Shown here in pieces: positions 1 through 5,139 of a stretch of 5,399 nt of DNA. Location of the stretch: positions 1-5,399 of the forward strand of contig CAKSSN010000051.1 in assembly GCA_934489015.1 (NCBI GenBank), read 5' to 3'. The stretch's first letter is position 1, and every line of letters starts with the position of its first letter. This DNA is from an uncultured Clostridia bacterium (GTDB lineage: Bacteria; Bacillota; Clostridia; UBA1381). A model generated the notes under the pieces. That model was given only the letters and a program-made list of their open reading frames with translations. It made no database searches and was not told the origin of the DNA. Position numbers and translations under genes: made by a program.

Positions 1-2
1 AC

Positions 3-140
3 ATCACAAAGAATGTATCCGTACTCAACAAATTTACTGATATTCGCAACAACTCTATGTGGTACTATGCAGATGTTACGGAAGCGGCAAACACGCACCT
101 TGCAAATTCCTCAAACGATACCGAAACTTGGGTAAAATAA
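3..140 (+). CDS. C-terminal fragment of a probable S-layer-homology (SLH) surface protein
   Basis: Only the last 45 codons and the TAA stop are in the window; the start lies upstream. The visible peptide contains FTDIRNNSMWYYADVTEAAN, then a polar tail ending TETWVK. The pattern FxDI...WYYxxVxEAAN is that of an SLH-type repeat (FxDv..xxWyyxaVxeA), a cell-wall-anchoring module of secreted Firmicutes proteins, and in proteins of this kind a short polar tail ending in a Trp-Lys motif often follows the last repeat. That suggests a large exported protein encoded by the element. The call rests on one partial repeat. No membrane segment or LPxTG-like motif is visible in this fragment. A perfect hairpin terminator begins 17 nt after the stop, so this gene ends its transcription unit. 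Confidence 0.55.
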   Translation: MTKNVSVLNKFTDIRNNSMWYYADVTEAANTHLANSSNDTETWVK

Positions 141-156
141 ATCATTGTGCAAATCG

Positions 157-195
157 GAGAAAGCAGTCGGAAACGATTGCTTTCTCGTTGTTTCT
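157..195 (+). terminator. Rho-independent terminator after the SLH-like gene
   Basis: A 13-bp stem pairs 157-169 (GAGAAAGCAGTCG) with 174-186 (CGATTGCTTTCTC), with one G-U wobble, closed by a GAAA tetraloop at 170-173. A T-rich run, GTTGTTTCT, follows at 187-195. It lies 17 nt downstream of the upstream stop codon. The 3' arm also carries the -35-like hexamer of the next promoter, so terminator and promoter overlap. Confidence 0.8.
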
Positions 196-205
196 GTGGT
201 ATAAT
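177..205 (+). promoter_or_regulatory. Candidate sigma-A promoter of the HExxH gene (P1)
   Basis: A TTGCTT -35-like hexamer (177-182), a 17-nt spacer and a perfect TATAAT (200-205) are present. TGG directly before the -10 (197-199) gives an extended -10. Transcription would start near 212, leaving a leader of about 50 nt before the ATG at 264. A second extended -10, TGT then TATAAT at 231-236, could be a tandem promoter, but its -35 (CTGTAA, 208-213) is poor. Confidence 0.6.
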
Positions 206-213
206 ATCTGTAA

Positions 214-242
214 AACAAATCGGAATTTGTTATAATATTATA
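214..242 (+). promoter_or_regulatory. Inverted repeat plus palindrome over a second -10 box; possible operator
   Basis: AACAAAT (214-220) and ATTTGTT (225-231) form a perfect 7-bp inverted repeat around CGGA. It fills the spacer of the second candidate promoter, whose TATAAT is at 231-236. The next 12 nt (231-242, TATAATATTATA) are themselves a perfect palindrome. This could be a repressor site, or a small hairpin in the leader of transcripts from P1. No regulator gene is adjacent, so the function is inferred. Confidence 0.35.
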
Positions 243-263
243 CTAATGATGTGGTGAGTTTAG

Positions 264-1031
264 ATGAAAACAAAAAGCAAAGCATTACAGGAAATGGAAC
301 GAAATCGTTTTATCAAAAATGCGTATGAACAGTATCATAGTTTTATGGGGTTGAAGGATAAATTGCCAAAAGTAGAAATACTACCACTAACACATAAAAT
401 AAACGATACAGTGTTAGCAAATCATAAAGTAGATAATGGGAAACATTTCATAAGTGTTCAAGAAAAACTACATTTACTTAAAGATGAGGCTTTGCCATAT
501 TTATTTCATGAATTTACTCATGCATATGATTATGAAACATATTTTAAGGGCGTTGAGAACCAAGAAATGTTTTTACAGTTATATACAGAGTATCACGCTT
601 CTCAAATTGAGTTTATGAAAAAACTTAGATTTGATAACGTAGAAGATAGACCTGTAATCACGGCAAATACAAGTGTAACTGCTTTATTCAAAAGTCAAAC
701 CGTAGAACAATTTTTATTAGAGGAAAAAAAAGAATATATCGATAAAATTCGACATTACATCTCTTTGAATAATATGCAAGGATTATTCAATGCTTTTCCG
801 TATCTTATGTATTATTTAGGTAAAATAAAAGTTGTTATAAAATATAGTGAAAATATAGATGAATGGAATACCAATCTTTTTGATTATTCTGAGTTTGCAA
901 CGCTATTTGGCGATGAAATCATTAATATTATTAATGATTTATTGAATATAGAGATTATAACAGAAGAGAATATTTGCCCAGTTATAGAAAATCAAATATC
1001 TATAATGGAGCATTTTAAAACAATGGCATAA
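264..1031 (+). CDS. Unrecognised HExxH (zinc-metalloprotease-like) cargo protein, 255 aa
   Basis: I do not recognise the family. Residues 82-86 read HEFTH, a zincin HExxH motif in a predicted helix (YLFHEFTHAYDYE). It is followed 23 residues later by E109 in TEYHAS, an ExxA arrangement like the third zinc ligand of gluzincins such as ImmA/IrrE-type peptidases. H82 and H86 (zinc), E83 (catalysis) and E109 (third ligand) are the predicted active residues. The N-terminus is basic and helical with no signal peptide or membrane segment, so a cytoplasmic protein is expected. The C-terminal half (about 130-255) is rich in Ile, Asn, Glu and Tyr without a recognisable motif. The ATG follows a weak GGTGAG ribosome site at 253-258. 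The gene is much more AT-rich than its neighbours (many ATA, TTA and AAT codons) and is bounded by terminators on both sides, which suggests recent transfer as a separate cargo unit. A role against another element or in stress-regulator cleavage is possible but unproven. Confidence 0.8.
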   Translation: MKTKSKALQEMERNRFIKNAYEQYHSFMGLKDKLPKVEILPLTHKINDTVLANHKVDNGKHFISVQEKLHLLKDEALPYLFHEFTHAYDYETYFKGVENQEMFLQLYTEYHASQIEFMKKLRFDNVEDRPVITANTSVTALFKSQTVEQFLLEEKKEYIDKIRHYISLNNMQGLFNAFPYLMYYLGKIKVVIKYSENIDEWNTNLFDYSEFATLFGDEIINIINDLLNIEIITEENICPVIENQISIMEHFKTMA

Positions 1032-1066
1032 AAAAGATAGCCTCCGATTTATATAACCGCTTTTAA

Positions 1067-1091
1067 GGCAACCTGTACGGGTTGTCTTTTT
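1067..1091 (+). terminator. Rho-independent terminator after the HExxH gene
   Basis: GGCAACCT (1067-1074) pairs with GGGTTGTC (1079-1086) over 8 bp with two G-U wobbles, around a GTAC loop. Five T residues (1087-1091) and a further T-rich stretch follow. It lies 35 nt after the stop of the HExxH gene and upstream of the next promoter, so it separates the two transcription units. Confidence 0.75.
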
Positions 1092-1107
1092 CGTTTCAGA
1101 AAATTTT

Positions 1108-1136
1108 TTGACGGTTTTTTTGTATGATGATACAAT
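1108..1136 (+). promoter_or_regulatory. Sigma-A promoter of the Flg_new repeat protein gene
   Basis: TTGACG (1108-1113), a 17-nt spacer and TACAAT (1131-1136) each differ from consensus at one position. An A/T-rich tract lies just upstream. Transcription would start near 1143, about 36 nt before the ATG. Confidence 0.75.
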
Positions 1137-1157
1137 AAAGATACCGAAAATAAACTA

Positions 1158-1177
1158 TTGAAACGGAGGAATTTCAA
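1158..1177 (+). promoter_or_regulatory. Ribosome binding site in the loop of a small hairpin
   Basis: TTGAAA (1158-1163) and TTTCAA (1172-1177) are perfectly complementary and leave CGGAGGAA as the loop, so the Shine-Dalgarno GGAGGA (1165-1170) is exposed. The ATG at 1179 is 8 nt after it. The in-frame TTG at 1158 lies upstream of, and partly forms, this ribosome site, so it is unlikely to be the real start. The stem is AU-rich and weak. Confidence 0.6.
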
Positions 1178-1178
1178 A

Positions 1179-1955
1179 ATGAAACGAACAGTATTTACAG
1201 GCTTAACAGCGATGCTCATTTTATCAACCGCAGTTACTGCACAGGCGGCACACACGCACGAATATACAAGGCAGGATTCAAAGGTTTATGTATGTGAGTG
1301 CGGAAAGGAAAAGCCGCTGTATTCCTTAAAGGGTGAGAGGGTTATAACTCTCAACTGCAACGGCGGCTCGTTATACGGCGGAATTTACAAAACCGACATC
1401 ACAGAAGCCGTTACGGAGCAGAACAAAATCAAACTTCCGCTGCCGTATAAAAGCAGCGACTATCAGTTTGAGGGGTGGTTTACCGAAAGCGGCGAAAAGG
1501 TATCGTCCGATACCGAGTATTATTCCGACACAACACTCTATGCCCGTTGGAGCTTGACGGGAACACGCACACTCACTTTTGCCGCAGAGGACGGCTCATA
1601 TATCGAGCCTGTCATAAAGCCGCTTGGCACAACAATATCTCTTGCGGAGTTTATTCCGACAAGATACGGATATGACTTTGACGGTTGGTATTCAGACCCG
1701 CAAACAAAGGAAAATCGGGTAACGGATTTTACATTCAATGAAAGCGATACCGTTTACGCAAAATGGATTCCGAACGGAACGGTGATGTATAACGCTCCGA
1801 CTGTGCAGAGAGCTTATGCAAGCAATAATGAAATCCTCGCCTTTGGTAATTACATTGATGAAAAGACGGGTGTACCCGTCACGGCACAATGGGTTAAGCA
1901 GAATAAAAGATTAAATGAGCTTATGGAAATTTACAACGAAAAATTCTGTAAGTAA
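1179..1955 (+). CDS. Secreted protein with two InlB-B / Listeria-Bacteroides (Flg_new) repeats
   Basis: The 258-residue product is exported. Residues 1-23 form a classic signal peptide (basic MKR, a hydrophobic core, then AQA before A24 as the likely signal peptidase I site). Residues 24-50 contain HTHEY and a C39-E-C41 pair. Two repeats of the InlB-B/Flg_new type follow at about 55-124 and 130-196. Each begins with a beta strand (ITLNCNGGS; RTLTFAAEDGS), has a central F.GW or FDGWY (97-100; 167-171), and ends in LYARW (120-124) or VYAKW (192-196). This fold occurs in surface and adhesive proteins of Firmicutes and Bacteroidetes. The last 60 residues contain no wall-sorting signal or membrane segment, so the protein is released or held by others. 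The ATG at 1179 is chosen because GGAGGA precedes it by 8 nt. It has its own promoter and terminator just upstream of virD4. It may aid cell contact during mating, but that is inference. Confidence 0.85.
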   Translation: MKRTVFTGLTAMLILSTAVTAQAAHTHEYTRQDSKVYVCECGKEKPLYSLKGERVITLNCNGGSLYGGIYKTDITEAVTEQNKIKLPLPYKSSDYQFEGWFTESGEKVSSDTEYYSDTTLYARWSLTGTRTLTFAAEDGSYIEPVIKPLGTTISLAEFIPTRYGYDFDGWYSDPQTKENRVTDFTFNESDTVYAKWIPNGTVMYNAPTVQRAYASNNEILAFGNYIDEKTGVPVTAQWVKQNKRLNELMEIYNEKFCK

Positions 1956-1973
1956 CGCCTATCACACTTTTTG

Positions 1974-2031
1974 GGGGCAGCTTTTGTATAAGGAAACTTA
2001 TGCAGGGGCTGCCCCTTTTATTTATTTATTT
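1974..2031 (+). terminator. Strong 19-bp hairpin terminator between the Flg_new gene and virD4
   Basis: Positions 1974-1992 pair without interruption with 1997-2015 (19 bp, four of them G-U) around a GAAA tetraloop at 1993-1996. The outer eight pairs are GGGGCAGC with GCTGCCCC. A T-rich tail (TTTTATTTATTTATTT) follows at 2016-2031. It begins 18 nt after the Flg_new stop. The virD4 reading frame stays open through it, but a coding role is unlikely. Either virD4 is expressed by read-through of this hairpin or its promoter is one I cannot see. Confidence 0.85.
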
Positions 2032-2050
2032 CCGGAAAGGACTGATAACA

Positions 2051-2089
2051 ATGCTTCAAATTTTAATGATAGTAAGGGATACCTCGTGA
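2051..2089 (+). CDS. Possible 12-aa leader ORF coupled to virD4
   Basis: An ATG at 2051 follows a GGAAAGG ribosome site (2034-2040) by 10 nt and opens a 12-codon ORF, MLQILMIVRDTS. Its TGA stop (2087-2089) overlaps the GTG start of virD4 (2086-2088) in a GTGA junction. Such an arrangement typically couples translation of the downstream gene to the upstream one. The peptide has no recognised function. The ORF is very short and could be accidental. Confidence 0.35.
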   Translation: MLQILMIVRDTS

Positions 2090-3984
2090 ACAGACAGGAA
2101 AATCAAAAGACAATATATATCCTTCTCGGAATACTCTCGGTATTCGTTATATGGCTTGCCTTAATGATTGCCGGGTGCTATGAGGAGGATATAAAGCTGT
2201 TTGAATTGCTTGACCGTTTGACAGCCGCTATGAATAACCCTACGCACATCACATTGAATGAGTATAGCTTAAAAGCCGTACTCATTTTCTTGTTTTTGTA
2301 TGCAATGAGTATCGGTGTATATTTTTCGTCAAGAGAAAACCGCCGACCGGGCGAGGAACACGGCTCGGCTCGCTGGGGCAATGTCAAAAGCGTTGTCAAG
2401 CGGTATATGGATAAGGACAGCTATAAAAACATCATTCTATCTCAAAATATGCGGCTTGGCTTAAACGCAAAAAAGCACAGACGAAACCTCAATGTGCTTG
2501 TGGTCGGCGGCAGCGGCGCCGGAAAAACTCGGTTTTACGCAAAACCGAATTTAATGCAGTGCAACACTTCTTTCATAGTCGCAGACCCAAAGGGCGAAAT
2601 GCTCCGAAGCATTGCACCGTTACTAATTGAAAACGGCTATGATATTAAGGTGTTCAACCTAATCGAGCCGGAGAACTCGGACGGATATAATCCGTTTGTG
2701 TATATCCGCAAAGATGAAGATGTTATAAAGCTGATTTCAAACCTTATTCAGAATACAACACCGAAAAACGCATCGCAAAACGATCCATTTTGGGAAAAAT
2801 CCGAAATTGCTCTTGATAGTGCCTTGATGCTCTATCTTCTGCACGAAGCTCCGCCCGAAGAACAGACCTTTGAAATGCTGATGTTTTTAATCGAAAACGC
2901 CGCAACCGTTGAAGATGAGGACGAAAGCGGCTATCAAAGCCCGGTGGATATTCTTTTTCAAGGCTTGGAGGACGAAAAGCCGGAGCATATTGCAGTAAGG
3001 CAATATAAAATTTTCAAACAGGCAAGTGGCAAAACAGCGAAGTCGATCCTTATTTCGGCGGCGGTGCGGCTTGCGGCATTTAATTTACCGGAGATAGCGA
3101 AAATGACTTCATACGATAATCTTGATATAGGCACTCTCGGCGAACGCAAACGAGCCATATTTTGCGTTATTCCCGACAATGACAATTCCTTTAATTATCT
3201 TGTCGGAATGTTATATACACAAGCCTTTCAAGCGTTGTATTTCAATGCGGACAATAATCACGGCGGCGAGCTGCCTATACCCGTGCATATCGTGATGGAC
3301 GAGTTTGCAAATGTCGCTCTGCCCGATAACTTTGAACGCATACTTGCAACAATGCGGTCACGGCGTATTTCCGTAAGCATTATTATTCAGAATATGGCAC
3401 AGTTAAAAGCATTATTCAAGGATAGCTGGGAAAACATCACGGGTAACTGCGATACGCTGCTTTATCTCGGCGGCAACGAGCAAAGCACACACGAATATAT
3501 TTCAAAAATGCTCGGAAAAGAAACCATTGACACACGCACAAGAGGTATTACAAAAGGTCAGCACGGCAGCAGTAACACCAATTACCAAAACGCCGGGCGT
3601 GAGCTTTTAACGCTTGATGAGGTGCGTCTTTTGGATAACAGCAACGCCCTTATTTTTATTCGTGGCGAGCGACCGTTAATTGATAAAAAATTCGATATAC
3701 TGTCGCACCCGAATATTGCAAAAACCGCAGACGGAAAAGCTGTGCCGTACAAGCACAGCAAGTCGGAAAAATATTTACGAAATGATTTATCCTTTACCAT
3801 AAACGAGGATTTATCAAATATCAAGCTATTGGAGGTTGACGGGGACAATGTGAAAACATTTGATTTTGCAAACCCACAAACAAAACAAAATGAAATTTTG
3901 GAGGTAACAGACAATGAAAAATCAGAACACGCAGAAAACAATTCAGAGAATAGCGAAAGCACAGAAAATTCTCCGCAAGGCTAA
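2086..3984 (+). CDS. virD4: VirD4-like type IV coupling protein (conjugation ATPase), clostridial ICE type
   Basis: This is the coupling protein that brings the relaxase-DNA complex to the mating channel and powers transfer by ATP hydrolysis at the inner membrane. Numbering from the GTG, two N-terminal membrane segments lie at about 9-30 and 62-80. The Walker A motif GGSGAGKT is at 141-148, DPKGE follows at 167-171, the Walker B HIVMDEFAN is at 401-409, and IIIQNMAQL (432-440) matches the motif after Walker B in VirD4/TraG proteins. The 632-residue length fits the family. The C-terminal tail (about 605-632) is acidic and rich in Ser, Asn and Glu. The frame is open back to an ATG at 1915, but that start would overlap the Flg_new gene and translate through the terminator. 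GTG 2086 is preferred: it has TAAGGGA at 2073-2079, 6 nt upstream, and the membrane segment starts soon after. The last 71 nt overlap the next gene. Confidence 0.95.
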   Translation: MNRQENQKTIYILLGILSVFVIWLALMIAGCYEEDIKLFELLDRLTAAMNNPTHITLNEYSLKAVLIFLFLYAMSIGVYFSSRENRRPGEEHGSARWGNVKSVVKRYMDKDSYKNIILSQNMRLGLNAKKHRRNLNVLVVGGSGAGKTRFYAKPNLMQCNTSFIVADPKGEMLRSIAPLLIENGYDIKVFNLIEPENSDGYNPFVYIRKDEDVIKLISNLIQNTTPKNASQNDPFWEKSEIALDSALMLYLLHEAPPEEQTFEMLMFLIENAATVEDEDESGYQSPVDILFQGLEDEKPEHIAVRQYKIFKQASGKTAKSILISAAVRLAAFNLPEIAKMTSYDNLDIGTLGERKRAIFCVIPDNDNSFNYLVGMLYTQAFQALYFNADNNHGGELPIPVHIVMDEFANVALPDNFERILATMRSRRISVSIIIQNMAQLKALFKDSWENITGNCDTLLYLGGNEQSTHEYISKMLGKETIDTRTRGITKGQHGSSNTNYQNAGRELLTLDEVRLLDNSNALIFIRGERPLIDKKFDILSHPNIAKTADGKAVPYKHSKSEKYLRNDLSFTINEDLSNIKLLEVDGDNVKTFDFANPQTKQNEILEVTDNEKSEHAENNSENSESTENSPQG

Positions 3985-4252
3985 ACTTGTACTTACGGTG
4001 CTTGCGGTTATGATGACCGCCCTCACGGGAACAGTTTTTGCAGCAGATCCGCTCGGAACGATAAATAGCCTTTCAGACTTTATCTTCTCGGCGATTAAGG
4101 CTATCGGACTAATCCTGCTCGGCTTTGGTGTCGTGCAGATAGGTCTGTCGCTTAAATCGCACGACGCATCGCAGAGAGCAAACGGATTTCTGACCTTCTT
4201 CGGCGGTGTCATCATTGCATTTGCGAAAGATATTTTGGATATGATTATCTGA
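3914..4252 (+). CDS. Maff2-like small membrane protein, possible VirB2/TrbC-like pilin
   Basis: The 112-residue product has a basic N-terminus (about 1-25, many Lys, Arg and Gln), a hydrophobic stretch with a likely cleavage site (25-43, TGTVFA then ADPL), and two further membrane segments (about 57-79 and 91-107). Between these are the polar SHDASQRANG residues. The two-helix Gly-rich core with the loop HD..QRA.G resembles the Maff2 family of clostridial ICEs. The overall plan of cleaved leader plus two helices is that of VirB2/TrbC pilins; the pilin role is inferred. Cleavage would leave about 68 residues. Start ATG 3914 has GGAGGT 8 nt upstream (3900-3905), inside virD4, so the two are translationally linked. 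In Tn1549-type elements this small gene normally sits between virD4 and the VirB6/TrbL-like gene, which matches here except for the toxin-antitoxin pair. Confidence 0.8.
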   Translation: MKNQNTQKTIQRIAKAQKILRKAKLVLTVLAVMMTALTGTVFAADPLGTINSLSDFIFSAIKAIGLILLGFGVVQIGLSLKSHDASQRANGFLTFFGGVIIAFAKDILDMII

Positions 4253-4259
4253 ACTTTTG

Positions 4260-4326
4260 TATTATCCGAACATTACCGCAAAAATGCCCATAAATCTATG
4301 TTTTTGCGCAAAAAGTTCGGATAATA
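4260..4326. repeat. 67-bp imperfect palindrome with perfect 12-bp ends (MITE-like or recombination-site-like)
   Basis: TATTATCCGAAC (4260-4271) and GTTCGGATAATA (4315-4326) are perfect inverted repeats. Inside them CGCAAAAA (4277-4284) and TTTTTGCG (4301-4308) form a second perfect pair, and CATA and TATG (4289-4292, 4297-4300) close a small inner stem. GAACTTTTG (4251-4259) at the left also nearly mirrors CAAAAAGTTC (4309-4318), giving an alternative fold. It starts 8 nt after the Maff2-like stop. No terminator T-run follows the right arm. It could be a non-autonomous element, a tyrosine-recombinase site or a folded RNA. I cannot identify the family. Confidence 0.6.
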
Positions 4327-4400
4327 TATTCGCATAATACAGTGTGATTTTCCACTATTGAACAGGAAAGTGAGATTTCCGCTCGCTAAAACAAAAATTA

Positions 4401-4445
4401 AATTTTATATAAAATTGTGTGCAGATGATTGACAATGCACATAAT
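4401..4445 (+). promoter_or_regulatory. Palindromes at the toxin-antitoxin promoter, likely autoregulation operator
   Basis: AATTTTATATAAAATT (4401-4416) is a perfect 16-bp palindrome. Directly after it, ATTGTGTGCA (4414-4423) and TGCACATAAT (4436-4445) form a 10-bp inverted repeat with one mismatch that brackets the -35 box at 4429-4434. Ribbon-helix-helix antitoxins of the DinJ/RelB type bind palindromes at their own promoter, so both are reasonable operator candidates. Which one is used cannot be told from sequence. Confidence 0.5.
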
Positions 4446-4457
4446 ATATGCTATAAT
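4429..4457 (+). promoter_or_regulatory. Perfect consensus promoter of the dinJ-yafQ pair
   Basis: TTGACA (4429-4434), a 17-nt spacer and TATAAT (4452-4457) match the sigma-A consensus exactly. Transcription would begin near 4464. The antitoxin ribosome site AAAGGAG (4474-4480) and ATG (4490) follow at normal distances. Confidence 0.9.
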
Positions 4458-4489
4458 GAATATACTAAAAGAGAAAGGAGCTTGTGATT

Positions 4490-4756
4490 ATGGCTACAAC
4501 AAATGTAACTATCCGAATGGATAAAGATTTGAAGATGCAGGCTGATGAACTGTTCTCGGCTTTGGGTCTTAATATGTCAACAGCAATGGGCGTTTTTTGC
4601 AGACAGGCGGTAAGACTCGGAAAAATTCCGTTCGAGCTTGCTGTGGATACACCTAATGCCGAAACGCTTGCCGCTATTGACGATGTAAACAATAATCGTA
4701 ATATGAGCAAAGCGTATGACAATATGGAAGAGCTTATGAGGGACTTAAATGCTTAA
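4490..4756 (+). CDS. dinJ: DinJ/RelB-family antitoxin
   Basis: The 88-residue protein neutralises the toxin encoded next to it and represses their shared promoter. Its first 50 residues (ATTNVTIRMDKDLK through MSTAMGVFCRQAVRLGKIPF) have the ribbon-helix-helix plan and the conserved wording of DinJ/RelB antitoxins: a beta strand, the TNV.IR.D..LK motif, then LGL.MS.A...F..Q.V....IPF. The C-terminal 38 residues are the polar segment that wraps the toxin. ATG 4490 is chosen over the upstream GTG at 4484 because AAAGGAG lies 9 nt away, versus 3 nt for the GTG. It overlaps the toxin gene by 8 nt (ATGCTTAA), the usual arrangement for coupled antitoxin-toxin translation. Confidence 0.93.
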   Translation: MATTNVTIRMDKDLKMQADELFSALGLNMSTAMGVFCRQAVRLGKIPFELAVDTPNAETLAAIDDVNNNRNMSKAYDNMEELMRDLNA

Positions 4757-5021
4757 AGTACGATACTCCAATAAGTTCAAAAAAGATTTTAAGGCGATTA
4801 TACGGCGAGGATATGATATTACCTTGTTTGAAGATGTTGTATGTCTTTTGCGTGAAGAAAAACCGCTTCCGGAAAAATACTGCGACCATTCGTTAAAGGG
4901 TGAATATATGGGGCATCGTGAATGCCATATATCCCCCGACTGGCTTCTTATATACAAGGTTGAAAATGATATGATTACACTATCCTTAACCCGAACGGGA
5001 ACGCACAGCGACTTATTTTGA
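4749..5021 (+). CDS. yafQ: YafQ-family mRNA interferase toxin (RelE superfamily)
   Basis: The 90-residue protein is a ribosome-dependent endoribonuclease of the YafQ branch of the RelE/ParE superfamily. Family residues are intact: H47 in DHSLKGEY, H60, D64 and W65 in RECHISPDWLLIYK, R82, H86 and F90 in the C-terminal RTGTHSDLF. These correspond to H50, H63, D67, W68, H87 and F91 of E. coli YafQ, so the toxin looks active. Its ATG has GAGGGA 5 nt upstream (4738-4743), inside the antitoxin gene. In an ICE such a pair would penalise cells that lose the element and may also respond to stress. It does not belong to the conserved transfer set, which supports a cassette insertion. Confidence 0.93.
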   Translation: MLKVRYSNKFKKDFKAIIRRGYDITLFEDVVCLLREEKPLPEKYCDHSLKGEYMGHRECHISPDWLLIYKVENDMITLSLTRTGTHSDLF

Positions 5022-5066
5022 AGCATATAAGTTATAGCATTGACTTTATTAACTGAATAACAAAAC

Positions 5067-5112
5067 CAAAGACAGTCATAGCTGCTTTTATCAGCGGTTA
5101 TGGCTGTTTTTG
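5067..5112 (+). terminator. Strong hairpin terminator after the toxin gene
   Basis: ACAGTCATAGCTGC (5072-5085) pairs with GCGGTTATGGCTGT (5094-5107) over 14 bp with three G-U wobbles around an 8-nt loop. Outer A residues (5068-5070) pair with the T-run at 5108-5111, which extends the stem; TTTTGCGTTTT continues the tail. It lies 50 nt after the toxin stop and 12 nt before the ribosome site of the next transfer gene, so it would separate that gene from the upstream units unless read-through occurs. Confidence 0.85.
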
Positions 5113-5139
5113 CGTTTTGGAACAGGAGGTGAATTACCT

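Noticed and set aside
151..1050. AAATCGGAG (151-159) and its inverted copy CTCCGATTT (1042-1050) flank the HExxH gene, and CAAATCGGA recurs directly at 216-224, as if marking element ends.
   Set aside because: Nine-base matches across about 900 AT-rich bases are expected by chance; there is no target duplication and no transposase. It is worth noting only if empty sites in relatives match these borders.
1049..1255. Minus-strand open frame of 68 codons opposite the signal peptide region of the Flg_new gene.
   Set aside because: It runs antisense to a well-supported gene and terminator, has no ribosome site, and has no recognisable motif.
3582..3962. Minus-strand 126-codon open frame inside virD4.
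   Set aside because: It is a shadow of the strongly supported virD4 frame, Ser/Phe-rich as antisense of coding DNA often is, with no ribosome site or motif.
4465..4722. Minus-strand 85-codon open frame opposite dinJ.
   Set aside because: It is antisense to a confident DinJ-family gene with its own promoter and ribosome site.
5040..5062. TTGACT at 5040-5045 as a possible -35 box for the VirB6-like gene.
   Set aside because: No acceptable -10 box lies 16-18 nt downstream, and the terminator at 5067-5112 would stop transcription from it.
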